A DNA stretch of 64,000 nt. Origin: Streptomyces alboniger (GTDB lineage: Bacteria > Actinomycetota > Actinomycetes > Streptomycetales > Streptomycetaceae). Location of the stretch: contig NZ_CP023695.1 of NCBI RefSeq assembly GCF_008704395.1, positions 2,542,001 to 2,606,000 of the forward strand, written 5' to 3'. Made by a program: the position numbers and the translations under genes. The notes below the pieces were generated by a model that saw nothing but the letters and a program-made list of their open reading frames with translations, searched no databases and was not told the origin of the DNA. Shown here piece by piece: positions 49,891-59,733 of the stretch (positions are counted from its first letter, which is position 1; each line of letters begins with the position of its first letter).

Positions 49891-50000
49891 GGGCCGGCTC
49901 TGAAGGCCTGCTCATCCTCCTCGTACGGGGCTTGGTGGCCGCGTGAACCTTGCACTGCCAAGGGTACGACGCGGCACTGACAGAGCCGTAGGGCTTTTCT

Positions 50001-50060
50001 CTGCCGTCCGGGCTACGCGGCGCCGTCCCGGGCCACGCGGCGCCGTCCTGGGCTACGCGG
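50001..50060. repeat. 20-bp tandem repeat spanning the PfkB-kinase stop
   Basis: Three 20-nt units at 50001, 50021 and 50041 (GCCGTCC-GGGCTACGCGG-like). The third contains the stop codon (50053-50055) of the kinase gene. Confidence 0.78.
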
Positions 50061-51156
50061 ATCGGAAGCCGATCGTCGGTACCGCCCTGCGCAGGGGCCA
50101 CGGACGGCTCGCCGCCGGGAGCAGGGCCTCCAGGAAGCTGTACCGGCGCAGCGCCGCCGGGTCCTGCTCATCGAACTCCCGTACGCGTCGCCACCACGCC
50201 CCCACCTCGGCCCACCCGGGTGCGGACAGGGATCCGCCGAACTCCTGTACGGAGAGCGCCGCGGTGAGCCCGGCGAAGGCCAGCCGGTCGGCCAGCGGCC
50301 AGTCCGCCAGCGTCCCGGTGACGAAACCCGCCACAAAGACGTCCCCGGCCCCGGTGGGATCCAGCGCCTCCACCTCGATCGCGGGCACCTCCGCAGTCTC
50401 CCCGGTCCGCCCGTCCACCGCGTACGCCCCGTCCGCGCCGAGGGTCACCACGGCGAGCGGCACATGCTCGGTCAGCGCCCGAGCGGCCGCCCGCGGGCAC
50501 GACGTACGGGTGTACCGCATGGCCTCCTGCGCGTTCGGCAGGAACGCCTCGCAGTGCTCCAGGTCGGGCAGCGCCGCGAGGTCCCAGCGGCCGGTGTCGT
50601 CCCAGCCCACGTCGGCGAAGATCCGCGTACCGCTGCGGGCGGCCCGCGCGATCCAGGGGGCGTGCGTGCCGGGCGTCAGCGAGGCGATGGCCGCACGCGC
50701 GCGTGGCGGGCAGGAGGGGGCGCCGCCGTCCGGTGCGTCGGCGTCCGGCGGCGGCTCGTGGCCGTGGCTGACCATGGTCCGCTCGCCCTCGTACGCCATG
50801 GAGACGGTCACCGGGGTGTGCCAGCCGGGCACGGTCCTCGACGAGGTGAGGTCGATGCCCTCGCCCCCTTCGAGGGTGTCCCAGCAGTACTCCCCGTAGT
50901 GGTCGTCACCGAAGGCGGCGGCCAGTGAGGTGTGCAGGCCGAGCCGGGCGAGCGCGGTCGCCATGTTGGCGACGCCGCCGGGGCTGGACCCCATGCCGCG
51001 CGCCCAGGACTCGGTCCCGCGCACCGGCGCGGAGTCGAGGCCGGTGAAGATGATGTCGAGGAAGACCGTGCCGGTGAGGTAGACGTCGCAGTCCGGGTCG
51101 CCGGCTCTGCGGGCCGCCTTCAGCGGGTCGACGGTGGGCTGTACGGGTACGACCAT
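50053..51156 (-). CDS. PfkB-family carbohydrate kinase
   Basis: This encodes 367 residues. The ribokinase-like fold shows [34 protein letters not shown] near residue 60, and the ATP/catalytic signature [16 protein letters not shown] with the base Asp. Substrates in the family include ribose, fructose and nucleosides; nothing here specifies one. It stands alone, transcribed away from the glycosyltransferase repeat region. Confidence 0.88.
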   Translation of the reverse strand: MVVPVQPTVDPLKAARRAGDPDCDVYLTGTVFLDIIFTGLDSAPVRGTESWARGMGSSPGGVANMATALARLGLHTSLAAAFGDDHYGEYCWDTLEGGEGIDLTSSRTVPGWHTPVTVSMAYEGERTMVSHGHEPPPDADAPDGGAPSCPPRARAAIASLTPGTHAPWIARAARSGTRIFADVGWDDTGRWDLAALPDLEHCEAFLPNAQEAMRYTRTSCPRAAARALTEHVPLAVVTLGADGAYAVDGRTGETAEVPAIEVEALDPTGAGDVFVAGFVTGTLADWPLADRLAFAGLTAALSVQEFGGSLSAPGWAEVGAWWRRVREFDEQDPAALRRYSFLEALLPAASRPWPLRRAVPTIGFRSA

Positions 51157-51220
51157 GCAGGCAACGTAACGGACGATCCCCGCCGGGGTCCGGGCTTACC
51201 GGCGGTGCCGCCGCGTCAGC

Positions 51221-51277
51221 GCCCCGTCACGGGCGCGGGGAACTGCGCGACCGGCCACGGCGACGCCGCGGCCGGTC
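51221..51277. repeat. dispersed repeat and hairpin after the glycosyltransferase
   Basis: GCCCCGTCACGGGCGCGGGGAACTGCGCG-type sequence (19-mer core 51231-51249) runs into an inverted repeat GACCGGCC/GGCCGGTC (51249-51256, 51270-51277). It lies 22 bp past the glycosyltransferase stop and may terminate that transcript. Confidence 0.7.
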
Positions 51278-51298
51278 AACAGCCCAAGCAGCGCGGCG

Positions 51299-52486
51299 CT
51301 AGAGCTCGGCCTCTATCAGGTCCGCCGCCCGCGAGGCACCTCCCTCGCCCCGCACCTCCGCCCTCAGCCGCGCGCAGCGTCCCGCGACCTCTGGATCCGA
51401 GGTCAGCCGCAAGAGCGCCGCCCGTAGCGTGTCCGCCGTGGCGTCCACGGTGTCGATCCTGCGGGCGACGCCCAGCTCCACCAGCCGGTCCGCGTTCAGC
51501 GGCTGCTCGGCCCCCTGTGGCACGGCGATCATCGGGACCCCGCAGTACAGCCCCTCGGAGCTGCTCCCCATGCCCGCGTGGGTGACGAACGCGTCGGCCT
51601 GCTCCAGGACGGCCAACTGCGGCACCCAGGAATGCACTTCGATGTTCGAGGGGATGTCCCCCAGCTCGACCGGGTCCACGTGCCTGCCGACCTGGAGGAC
51701 GACATGCCAACCCGCCAGCCCCCCGAAGGCGCCCACGCACCGCCGGTAGAACTCGGGTTGCTCGGTGTACGCCGAGCCGAGCGAGACCAGCAGCACCTTT
51801 TCGGCGCCCTCCGGACGCGTCCAGCTCCCCTGCCTCGCGAGCCGGTCCCCGAGGCAGGGCCCGACGAAGTCGACGTGCGGGCCGACCGTTTCGGCATGCG
51901 GCTGCATGGCCCGCGGGATCGTGGCCAGCGCCCGCGGCGGTATGCCGGAGAACCGGGCGACGTCGAGCGTGGTGGCCCCGCACCCGGCGAGCCAGTCCTT
52001 GAAGCGGGCCTCCAGGGCAGCGGCCCCCGGAAGCCGCGCGAGGGCCGCGCCGATGTCCTCCTGGTACCCGCCCCAGGCCACGTAGGTCGGCGACAGCTGC
52101 ACGAGCGGTCGCCCCTGGGCCTCGGCGAGCGCCCGGGCGACGTAGGCGCCGATGTCGTAGAGGTAGAGGTCCGCGGGATCGTCGTCGTACGCCGCGCGCA
52201 GCCGCGGGAGCACCGCCATCGCGTCGTCGAGGAAGAGCGCGCCGGTCTCGATGGGGTCGTCGGGCCAGATGTTGTCGCGGTGCGGGAGCGTCGAGTCGTA
52301 CGGGACGAGTTCGGCGCCGGTGGGCTCGATCAGGTGGGCGACGGCCGGGTCGTTGGCGTACGTCACGCGGTGGCCGCGTGCGGCCAGCTCACGGACGATC
52401 TCCAGGCCGGGCAGCACATGGCTGACCATCGGGACGCCGATCATGGCGATATGGGCACGGCGGCGGGAGGGACCACGGGATGACAT
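51299..52486 (-). CDS. macrolide-type glycosyltransferase (GT1/MGT)
   Basis: This encodes 395 residues. The GT-B fold begins AHIAMIGVPMVSHVLPGLEIVRELAARGHRV, and the C-terminal UDP-sugar site includes VLLVSLGSAY, VPQLAVLEQADAFVTHAGMGSSSEGLYCGVPMIAVPQGAEQPLNADRL. This resembles OleD/Mgt enzymes that inactivate macrolides by glucosylation. There is no biosynthetic cluster beside it, so a resistance or detoxification role is more likely than a synthetic one. Confidence 0.88.
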   Translation of the reverse strand: MSSRGPSRRRAHIAMIGVPMVSHVLPGLEIVRELAARGHRVTYANDPAVAHLIEPTGAELVPYDSTLPHRDNIWPDDPIETGALFLDDAMAVLPRLRAAYDDDPADLYLYDIGAYVARALAEAQGRPLVQLSPTYVAWGGYQEDIGAALARLPGAAALEARFKDWLAGCGATTLDVARFSGIPPRALATIPRAMQPHAETVGPHVDFVGPCLGDRLARQGSWTRPEGAEKVLLVSLGSAYTEQPEFYRRCVGAFGGLAGWHVVLQVGRHVDPVELGDIPSNIEVHSWVPQLAVLEQADAFVTHAGMGSSSEGLYCGVPMIAVPQGAEQPLNADRLVELGVARRIDTVDATADTLRAALLRLTSDPEVAGRCARLRAEVRGEGGASRAADLIEAEL

Positions 52487-52521
52487 GAGGGATCCTTCGG
52501 CTACAGAAAGCTACGGGTGCG

Positions 52522-52585
52522 GACACGGCACGGCGGGCCGCCGCCCCGGCCCCGAAGGGCGGGCGGGGCCACGGGAGGCCGTGTC
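52522..52585 (-). terminator. nested hairpin terminator of the deaminase gene
   Basis: Outer arms GACACGGC/GCCGTGTC (52522-52529, 52578-52585) enclose an inner stem GGCCCCG/CGGGGCC (52548-52554, 52564-52570), about 57 bp past the deaminase stop on the minus strand. Confidence 0.55.
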
Positions 52586-52641
52586 AGCCGTAGATCTGCG
52601 CGATGGTGTCCATGCCAGGACCGTAGCCCCGGGCCCGTCGG

Positions 52642-53643
52642 TCAGTCGAACGAATAAGCCTCGACCTCGGCGAGGTACCGCGCCCGCAGCGCCTCGTCCG
52701 CGGCGTCCCGGTCGAGGAAGGCCGCCTCGAAGGAGTTCCGCGCCAGGGTGCGCAACCGCTCCTGGTCGATGCCGAGCGCCTCGCGGACGGCGTGGAAGGT
52801 GTCGTCGACGTAGCCGCCGAAGTAGGCGGGGTCGTCGGAGTTGACCGTGCACATCAGCCCGGCGTCCATCATCCGCGCCAGCGGGTGCTCTTCGAGTACG
52901 TCGATGGCGCGCAGCCGGACGTTCGAGAGCGGGCACAGGGTGAGCGGCACCCGCTCGCGGACCAGGCGCTCGACCAGCTCCGGGTCCTCCATGCAGCGCA
53001 GGCCGTGGTCGACGCGCTCGACGCGCAGCACGTCCAGGGCCTCGGTGATGTAGGCGGGCGGGCCCTCCTCGCCGGCGTGGGCGACGAGCCGCAGCCCGAG
53101 GGCGGCGGCGGCCTCGTACACCTCCTTGAACTTGGCCGGCGGGTGGCCGACCTCCGCCGAGTCGAGGCCGACGCCGATGATCCGGTCGAGGTGGGGCCGG
53201 GCGGCGTGCAGGGTCTCCATCGCGGACTCGGCGGACTGGTCGCGCAGGAAGCACATGATGAGCCGGGTGGAGACGCCGTGCCGCTCCTCGCTCCGGTCCA
53301 GCGCGCGGGCCAGGCCCTCGATGACGGTGGCGATGGGGACGCCGCGCGCGATGTGCGCCTGCGGGTCGAAGAAGATCTCCGCGTGCCGTACGCCCTGGGC
53401 GGCGGCGCGCGCGAGGTAGGCGTCGGCGAGGTCCTCGAAGTCGGCCTCGGTGCGCAGCACGGCCATCAGGCCGTAGTAGAGGTCCAGGAAGGACTGGAGG
53501 TCGTCGAAGAGGTAGGCCTTGCGCAGCTCCTCGGTGTCGGCGTAGGGCAGTTCGACGCCGTTGCGCGCGGCGAGTTCGAAGGCGAGTTCGGGTTCGAGGG
53601 TGCCTTCGATGTGGAGGTGGAGTTCGGCCTTGGGGATCGGCAT
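52642..53643 (-). CDS. adenosine/adenine deaminase family protein
   Basis: This encodes 333 residues of the metal-dependent ADA superfamily: HLHIEGTLEPELAFELA with the first two zinc His, LVAHAGEEGPPAYITEAL with His and catalytic Glu, ERVDHGLRCMEDP, TLCPLSNVRL and VNSDDPAYFGGY with the Asp pair. The HLHIEGTLEPE start and GLDSAEVGHPP resemble the group shown to deaminate adenine rather than adenosine, so annotation as add would be uncertain. It acts in purine salvage. Confidence 0.87.
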   Translation of the reverse strand: MPIPKAELHLHIEGTLEPELAFELAARNGVELPYADTEELRKAYLFDDLQSFLDLYYGLMAVLRTEADFEDLADAYLARAAAQGVRHAEIFFDPQAHIARGVPIATVIEGLARALDRSEERHGVSTRLIMCFLRDQSAESAMETLHAARPHLDRIIGVGLDSAEVGHPPAKFKEVYEAAAALGLRLVAHAGEEGPPAYITEALDVLRVERVDHGLRCMEDPELVERLVRERVPLTLCPLSNVRLRAIDVLEEHPLARMMDAGLMCTVNSDDPAYFGGYVDDTFHAVREALGIDQERLRTLARNSFEAAFLDRDAADEALRARYLAEVEAYSFD

Positions 53644-53678
53644 GGTGCGGTCTCGCTCGGGTCGTTCGGGTGGGGGGT

Positions 53679-54584
53679 TCAGGTCCGCTTGGGCAGCGGG
53701 ACGCGCAACAGGTCGCGCGCGATGGTGAGTTCGCCGTCGAACCCGGCGGCGCGGGCCTGCTGTTCGTAGACGCCCGGGTCGGAGTAGCGCTGGCTGAAAT
53801 GCGTCAGTACGAGATGCCGCACCCCCGCGTCGACGGCGACGCGCGCCGCCTGACTGGCCGTCAAGTGACCGTGGTCGATGGCCAGTTGCTCGTCCTCGTC
53901 GAGGAACGTCGACTCGATGACGAGCATGTCGCAGCCCTCGGCGAGCGCGTACACGCCGTCGCAGAGCCGGGTGTCCATCACGAAGGCGAACCGCTGGCCG
54001 CGCCGCACCTCGCTGACCTCTTCCAGCGTGACGCCGCCGAGGACGCCCTCCTTCTGGAGCCGCCCGACGTCGGGTCCCCTGATGCCGCGCTCGGCGAGCA
54101 GCCGGGGCAGCATGCGGCGTCCGTCCGGTTCGGTCAGGCGGTAGCCGTACGACTCGACGGGGTGGGAGAGCTTCATCGCGTCGAGGGTGTACGAGGGGGC
54201 GGCGGCCAGCGGCCCGTCGGCGGCGACCGGGGCCTCGGTGAGCGCCACGGTCTCGCGGTAGGCCGTGGCGTACCGCAGCCGGTCGAAGAAGCGCTGCCCG
54301 GAGGCCGGGAAGTGGGCGGTGACCGGGTGCGGGACCCGGTCGAGGTTGATGCGCTGGATCACCCCGGCGAGGCCGAGGGAGTGGTCGCCGTGGAAGTGCG
54401 TCACGCAGATCCGGTGCAGGTCGTGGGCGGCGACCCCGGCGCGCAGCATCTGCCGCTGCGTGCCCTCGCCGGGGTCGAAGAGGATGCCCTGGCCGTCCCA
54501 GAGCAGGACGTAGCCGTTGTGGTTGCGATGCCGGGTCGGGACCTGGCTGGCGGTGCCGAGCACCACCAGTTCACGTGCGGACAA
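53679..54584 (-). CDS. rnz: ribonuclease Z (tRNA 3' endonuclease)
   Basis: This encodes 301 residues of the metallo-beta-lactamase fold: [15 protein letters not shown], the zinc motif [27 protein letters not shown] and the C-terminal [15 protein letters not shown], characteristic of RNase Z. It removes 3' trailers from pre-tRNA. It lies between the deaminase and HIT genes on the same strand, with gaps of 35 and 15 bp. Confidence 0.92.
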   Translation of the reverse strand: MSARELVVLGTASQVPTRHRNHNGYVLLWDGQGILFDPGEGTQRQMLRAGVAAHDLHRICVTHFHGDHSLGLAGVIQRINLDRVPHPVTAHFPASGQRFFDRLRYATAYRETVALTEAPVAADGPLAAAPSYTLDAMKLSHPVESYGYRLTEPDGRRMLPRLLAERGIRGPDVGRLQKEGVLGGVTLEEVSEVRRGQRFAFVMDTRLCDGVYALAEGCDMLVIESTFLDEDEQLAIDHGHLTASQAARVAVDAGVRHLVLTHFSQRYSDPGVYEQQARAAGFDGELTIARDLLRVPLPKRT

Positions 54585-54599
54585 GAGGTGGTGGCCCCG

Positions 54600-54953
54600 C
54601 TATCCGGGAGGCCACTGGAGGCCGCGGCCGCCCAGGACGTGCGCGTGCGCGTGGAAGACGGTCTGGCCGGCGCCCGCACCGGTGTTGAAGACGATGCGGT
54701 AGCTCTCCGCGCCCTCCTCGGCGGCGACCGCCTGGGCCTCCCGCAGCACGTCCGCGGCGATCTGCGGCTCGGCGGCGGCCAGCGCGGCGGCGTCGGGGTG
54801 GTGCGCCTTGGGGATCACCAGGACGTGGGTCGGTGCCTGCGGGTTGATGTCGCGGAAGGCGATGGTCGTCTCGGTCTCCCGCACCACGGTCGCCGGCACC
54901 TCACCCACGGCGATCTTGCAGAACAAGCAGTCGCTTCGCGCTTCGCCCGCCAT
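54600..54953 (-). CDS. HIT-family hydrolase
   Basis: This encodes 117 residues. The histidine triad is TVFHAHAHVLGGRGLQWPPG, and the start CLFCKIAVGEVPATVV carries the Cys pair of the HinT group. Such enzymes cleave nucleoside phosphoramidates or AMP-lysine. It lies 15 bp upstream of rnz. Confidence 0.93.
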   Translation of the reverse strand: MAGEARSDCLFCKIAVGEVPATVVRETETTIAFRDINPQAPTHVLVIPKAHHPDAAALAAAEPQIAADVLREAQAVAAEEGAESYRIVFNTGAGAGQTVFHAHAHVLGGRGLQWPPG

Positions 54954-55020
54954 GGGTCCGGCCTCCTCGTGAACAGTGATCGGTACGCACGGAATGCTAT
55001 CCCTCGGCGCGACGCGGGGC

Positions 55021-58000
55021 CTATGGCGCCCCGGGGAGGTCCGGCGCCGTCCTGGCGGGGTGCTCCGCCAGCGCGGCGAGCGCGAGCCGCACGGCCTCGT
55101 CCAACTGCGGGTCGCGGCCCGCCGCGTAGTCGTCCGGGGTGGTCACGACCTCGACGTCGGGGGCGACGCCGTGGTTCTCGACGCCCCACCCGGGGCCCTC
55201 CATCCAGAACGCGTACTTCGGCTGTGTCACCAGCGTCCCGTCGACCAGGTGGTAGCGGCTGTCGATGCCGACGACGCCGCCCCAGGTGCGGGTGCCGACG
55301 ACGGGGCCGATGCCGAGCGCCCTGATCGCGGCGTTGACGATGTCGCCGTCGGACCCGGAGAACTCGTTGGCGACGGCGACGACGGGGCCGCGCGGCGCGT
55401 CCAGGGGGTAGCTGAGGGGCCGTGAGCCGCGGGGCAGGTCCCAGCCGACGACGCGGCGCGCCAGCTTCTCCACGACGAGCTGCGAGGTGTGCCCGCCGCG
55501 GTTCTCGCGGACGTCCACGACCAGGCCCTCGCGGGCGACCTCGACGCGCAGGTCGCGGTGGATCTGGGCCCAGCCGGGCGCCTGCATGTCGGGGACGTGG
55601 AGGTAGCCGAGGCGGCCGCCCGAGCGCTCGTGGACATAGCGCCGCCGGTCGGCGACCCAGGCGTGGTACCGCAGCGGCTCCTCGTCGTCGACGGGGACCA
55701 CCACGGCGTGCCGCGGGTCTCCGCCGCCCGACGGCGAGACGGTCAGCTCGACGGGCTTGCCCGCGGTGCCGACGAGGAGCGGCCCGGGGCCCGTGACGGG
55801 GTCGACGGGCCGGCCGTTGACCTCGATCACCGCGTCCCCCGGGCGGACCGCGACGCCGGGGGCCGCGAGCGGCGACTGCGCGGCGGGGTCGGAGGTCTCC
55901 GAGGGGAGGATGTGGTCGATGCGCCACTGGCCGTCGGCGCCGCGCGAGAGGTCGGCGCCGAGGAGGCCCTGGCGGTGGGCGGAGCCGCCGCCCCCGCCGG
56001 GGGTGACGTACGCGTGCGAGGTGCCCAGTTCGCCCTGGACCTCCCAGAGCAGGTCGACGAGGTCGTCGTGGGTGGCGACGCGGTCGAGCACCGGGCGGTA
56101 GCGGTCCAGTACGGCGTCCCAGTCGACGCCGCCCATGTCGGGCCGCCAGAAGTTGTCCCGCATGAGGCGGCCCGCCTCCTCGTACATCTGGCGCCACTCG
56201 GCGGCCGGGTCGACGGTGTGGCGGATCCGGGAGAGGTCGACGGTGATGTTGGACTCGCTGTCCTCGTCGCCGGAGGCGCGCCGGTCGCTGGGCACCACCT
56301 TCAGCTTGCCGTCGGTCCACAGCAGGACCCGCTTGCCGTCGCCGGTTACCGCGAAGTGGTCGGCGTCGGCGGCCAGTTCCTCCACGCGGCGCTGGGCGAG
56401 GTCGTAGCGCTCCAGCTCGGTGTGCGGCTCCGGGTCGGAGGGGGTGGCCCGGGAGGCGCCGAGCACGCCGCGCACCGGGTGGCGCAGCCAGAGCAGGCCG
56501 TCCTTGGCGGCGCGCAGCGTGGTGTAGCGGGCGGCCTCGACGGGGAACGGGACGATGCGGTCGGCGAGCCCGTCGAAGTCGATGCGGGTGACGGGCGCGC
56601 CCTCGCTGTCGGGTGTCTCGGCTCCTGGGCTGTCCTGCCCCTCGAAGGGCCTGCCGTGCCGCTGCGGCCCGAAGGGGGAGGGGGTGGCCGCGGCGAGCGT
56701 GATCAGGTAGGGCCGTGAGCCGCCGACGAAGGCGAGGTCGAACACGTGCTCGTCGTAGACCGGGTCGAAGGCGCGGGCGGACAGGAACGCGAGGTGCTTG
56801 CCATCGAGGGTGAAGGCGGGCGCGTAGTCACGGAAGCGCAGCGGGGTCGCCTCGGACACCGACAGGTCGGCGGTGTTGGCGAGTCTGAGCTGGCGCAGCG
56901 GGCGCGGGCCGGGGTGCGACCAGGCGAGCCAGGCGGAGTCGGGCGAGAAGACCAGCCCGGTGACCTCGCCGTCCTCGCTGCGGTCGACCTCGCGGACCTC
57001 GCCGCTCTCCCGCTCGACGAGCAGGACGCGCCCGTCGTGCGAGGCGACGGCGGCGCGGCCGCCGTCCGGTGACATGGCGAGCGAGAGGACCCGGCCGAGC
57101 TGTCCCGCGGCGAGCCTGCGGGGGGTAGCGCCGGGCGCGGGGCCGGTGGCGGGGGCGAACTCCAGCGCCTCGTCGCCTTCCGCGTCGGTCACCCACACCA
57201 CGTGCTCCTCACCGGCCACGCGGAAGGTGCGGGGCAGCCGGGCGCGCACCCCCGGCGTGGCGGCGAGCGCGCGGGCCGGTCCCTCGCGGTGGGTGATCCA
57301 GTGCACGGAGCCGCGCACGGAGACGGCGCTGCCGCGGCCGGTGTGGTCGGGCGCGGCGGCCCCGAACCATCGGGCGGCGGACACGGGGTGCGGCTGGAGG
57401 TCGGCGCGCTGGCCGCCGAGCCGGATGTCGAGGCGGCGCGGCTCGGCGCCGGACAGGTCGTCGAGGAGCCAGAGCCGACCGGCGCTCGTATAGATCACAC
57501 GGGTGCCGTCGGTGGCGGCGTGCCGGGCGTAGAAGCCGTCGATGGGCGTGTGGCGGCGCAGGTCGGAGCCGTCGGGCAGCGAGGAGTACAGGGCGCCGAC
57601 GTCTTCGTGGTCGGAGAGGAAGGCGACGCGTTCCCCCACCCACAGCGGGTACTCGATGTTCCCGTCGAGATCCGCGTGCAGGCGTACGAACTCGGCGTCC
57701 GCCGCCTCGCGGATCCACAGCTTGCCCGCGGTGCCGCCGCGGTACCGCTTCCACCAGGCGGCCTCGCGGCCCATGGGGGCGGAGAGCAGCAGGACCTGCC
57801 CGTCGGGGCCGTGCGCGGCGTCGCCGACCGGGCCGTAGGGCAGGGTGGCCGCGGGGCCGCCGTCCAGCGGCACGGCCCGCGCCCAGCTGCGGCGCAGGGA
57901 GGCCTGGCCCGCGGCGCTGACGGCGAGGACCTGCCCGTCCGGGGTCCAGCCGCGCACGCCCGTCTTCCATGTGCCCCAGTACGTCAGCCTCTTGGAGGGG

Positions 58001-58230
58001 CCGCCGTCGACGGGCGCGATGTGCACCTCGGGCGCCCCGTCGCGGCTGGACGTCCAGGCGACGGTCGTGCCGTCCGGGGAGAAGCGGGGGTGGTTCACGG
58101 GCATGTTGTCGGCACTCACCCGCCAGGCGCGGCCCCCGTCGAGGGGGGCGACCCAGACGTCGTCCTCAGCCGTGAAGGCGGTCAACTCGCCGTGGATGTG
58201 CGGATACCGGAGGTACGCAGTCTGAGTCAC
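55021..58230 (-). CDS. tricorn-like S41 peptidase
   Basis: This encodes 1,069 residues. The order matches tricorn protease: N-terminal beta-propellers (LRYPHIHGELTAFTAEDDVWV, then WD-like repeats to about residue 650), a C1 helical domain (MYEEAGRLMRDNFW), a PDZ domain (PGDAVIEVNGRPVDPVTGPG), and the C2 catalytic domain with the nucleophile serine in EFSGSDGDIV (near residue 960) and VENHGVAPDVEV. It degrades peptides downstream of the proteasome or Clp. No signal peptide, so cytosolic. Confidence 0.92.
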   Translation of the reverse strand: MTQTAYLRYPHIHGELTAFTAEDDVWVAPLDGGRAWRVSADNMPVNHPRFSPDGTTVAWTSSRDGAPEVHIAPVDGGPSKRLTYWGTWKTGVRGWTPDGQVLAVSAAGQASLRRSWARAVPLDGGPAATLPYGPVGDAAHGPDGQVLLLSAPMGREAAWWKRYRGGTAGKLWIREAADAEFVRLHADLDGNIEYPLWVGERVAFLSDHEDVGALYSSLPDGSDLRRHTPIDGFYARHAATDGTRVIYTSAGRLWLLDDLSGAEPRRLDIRLGGQRADLQPHPVSAARWFGAAAPDHTGRGSAVSVRGSVHWITHREGPARALAATPGVRARLPRTFRVAGEEHVVWVTDAEGDEALEFAPATGPAPGATPRRLAAGQLGRVLSLAMSPDGGRAAVASHDGRVLLVERESGEVREVDRSEDGEVTGLVFSPDSAWLAWSHPGPRPLRQLRLANTADLSVSEATPLRFRDYAPAFTLDGKHLAFLSARAFDPVYDEHVFDLAFVGGSRPYLITLAAATPSPFGPQRHGRPFEGQDSPGAETPDSEGAPVTRIDFDGLADRIVPFPVEAARYTTLRAAKDGLLWLRHPVRGVLGASRATPSDPEPHTELERYDLAQRRVEELAADADHFAVTGDGKRVLLWTDGKLKVVPSDRRASGDEDSESNITVDLSRIRHTVDPAAEWRQMYEEAGRLMRDNFWRPDMGGVDWDAVLDRYRPVLDRVATHDDLVDLLWEVQGELGTSHAYVTPGGGGGSAHRQGLLGADLSRGADGQWRIDHILPSETSDPAAQSPLAAPGVAVRPGDAVIEVNGRPVDPVTGPGPLLVGTAGKPVELTVSPSGGGDPRHAVVVPVDDEEPLRYHAWVADRRRYVHERSGGRLGYLHVPDMQAPGWAQIHRDLRVEVAREGLVVDVRENRGGHTSQLVVEKLARRVVGWDLPRGSRPLSYPLDAPRGPVVAVANEFSGSDGDIVNAAIRALGIGPVVGTRTWGGVVGIDSRYHLVDGTLVTQPKYAFWMEGPGWGVENHGVAPDVEVVTTPDDYAAGRDPQLDEAVRLALAALAEHPARTAPDLPGAP

Positions 58231-58311
58231 ACCACCCAGCCTAGGCAGGCGGCGGGCGGCCCGGCAGCGGTTTGGATCACTTCGTCCCCGGCCGCCGCCG
58301 GTGCCCGCCGG

Positions 58312-58905
58312 TCACTTCCCCGGGGCGCAGTCGCAGGTCGCGGGCGGCGGGTGCGGAGTGACGGTCACCGTGACGGTCGTGGTGGGGCCGGGCTCCGGCT
58401 CGTCGTGGGAGGGCGGCGGCTGGGAACCGGGCGGCGGGGAGGGCTTGCCGCCACCGTCGCCGTCGTCCGCCCCGCAGTTGCCGAGGACGTCGACCTGGAA
58501 CCACTCCTTGCCCTCGACCTTGGCGGTGAGGTTGCCGCGTACGCACTTGCCGTCGACGACGGCGCGCACCTTGCCCGTGATGGTGATGTCCTTGCCGTCC
58601 TCGGACTCGCCCTGACAGTCCACCTCGACGACGGACTCGGGTGTCGGAGCGCCGCTCTTGGGCGTCACCCGGTCCTGGTAGCGGGCCGTGCAGCTGATCC
58701 ACGCCACGTCGAGACGCTGCCGCTCCAGCTCCTTGGTGCCCATCTCGTCGACGGTGAGCGCGACCGCGGAGGTGTTCAGATCACCGCCTACGGGCTCGCA
58801 CGCGCCTGCTCCCAGCGCGGCGACACCGACGAGCCCGACGGCGCCCAGGATGGGCCTCCGCCGTTTCCATACGTTCCGCTGCTGTAACCGCCTCAATGCC
58901 CCCAT
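58312..58905 (-). CDS. DUF4333-like lipoprotein with Pro-rich tail
   Basis: This encodes 197 residues. A basic start, hydrophobic stretch and GAGAC lipobox mark a lipoprotein. The mid region has two Cys (SCTARYQ, DCQGES) and the beta-rich look of DUF4333 domains. The C-terminal 55 residues are Pro-rich with a TVTVTVT run and CDC near the end. Function unknown; probably exposed outside the membrane. Confidence 0.7.
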   Translation of the reverse strand: MGALRRLQQRNVWKRRRPILGAVGLVGVAALGAGACEPVGGDLNTSAVALTVDEMGTKELERQRLDVAWISCTARYQDRVTPKSGAPTPESVVEVDCQGESEDGKDITITGKVRAVVDGKCVRGNLTAKVEGKEWFQVDVLGNCGADDGDGGGKPSPPPGSQPPPSHDEPEPGPTTTVTVTVTPHPPPATCDCAPGK

Positions 58906-58986
58906 AGGCGGCAGGGTGCCACCCCGTGCGCCGGTGCGGTAGACCGCTTGCGGCCATCTGTCGACCCGCGCCCGCCGCGGCGGGCG

Positions 58987-59733
58987 TCAGGACCAGCGGC
59001 CGGTGCGGCCGAGGAGCAGCGCGGTCGCCGCGGTCCCGGCGGTCGACGTGCGCAGCACGCTGCGCCCGAGGCGGTACGGCTTGGCGCCCGCCTCGGCGAA
59101 GGCCGCCAACTCGTCCGGGGAGACGCCCCCTTCGGGCCCTACGACGAGAACGATCCGCCCGCTCGCCGGCAGTTCCGCGGTGGCCAGCGGCTCGCTGCCC
59201 TCCTCGTGCAGGACGGCCGCGAAGTCGGCGCCCGTGAGGAGGGCGGCGACCTGCTTGGTGGAGGCCGCGTCCGCCACCTCCGGGAAGCGCACGCGGCGCG
59301 ACTGCTTGCCCGCCTCGCGCGCGGTGGCCCGCCACTTGGCCAGCGCCTTGAGGCCGCGCTCGCCCTTCCACTGCGTGATGCAGCGCGACGCGGTCCACGG
59401 CACGACCGCGTCGACGCCGGTCTCGGTCATGGTCTCGACGGCGAGTTCACCGCGGTCGCCCTTGGGCAGCGCCTGGACGACGGTGATCCGCGGCTCCGCC
59501 TCGGGCTCCTCGGCCACGGAGCCCATCGTCACGACGAGCCGGTCCTTGCCCTCCGTCTCCAGGACCACGCACTCCGCCCACCGTCCGGCGCCGTCGGTCA
59601 GGACGACGTCCTCACCGGCGCGCAGCCGCTTCACGGAGACGGCGTGCCGCCCTTCGGGCCCATCGAGTACGTACCGTCCGCCGCCGCGCACATCCCCGTC
59701 GAACCGTTCGACGACGAACACGGGGGCGGTCAC
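58987..59733 (-). CDS. rsmE: 16S rRNA m3U1498 methyltransferase
   Basis: This encodes 248 residues from a GTG, overlapping the upstream stop (GTGA). The N-terminal PUA-like part is followed by the SPOUT domain: LPKGDRGELAVETMTETGVDAVVPW, ARKQSRR-like REAGKQSRRVRFPEV, LVVGPEGGVSPDELAAF and LGRSVLRTSTAGTAATALLLG with the SAM knot. It modifies helix 44 of 16S rRNA. Confidence 0.93.
   Translation of the reverse strand: MTAPVFVVERFDGDVRGGGRYVLDGPEGRHAVSVKRLRAGEDVVLTDGAGRWAECVVLETEGKDRLVVTMGSVAEEPEAEPRITVVQALPKGDRGELAVETMTETGVDAVVPWTASRCITQWKGERGLKALAKWRATAREAGKQSRRVRFPEVADAASTKQVAALLTGADFAAVLHEEGSEPLATAELPASGRIVLVVGPEGGVSPDELAAFAEAGAKPYRLGRSVLRTSTAGTAATALLLGRTGRWS

Noticed and set aside
51299..52486. 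Glycosyltransferase as part of an antibiotic biosynthetic cluster
   Set aside because: Neighbours are housekeeping genes (kinase, deaminase, rnz); no polyketide or sugar-nucleotide genes are near.
52583..52612. Nine-codon ORF MDTIAQIYG on the minus strand after the deaminase
   Set aside because: It has no ribosome site, no amino-acid bias linked to a neighbouring pathway, and lies partly in a terminator hairpin.
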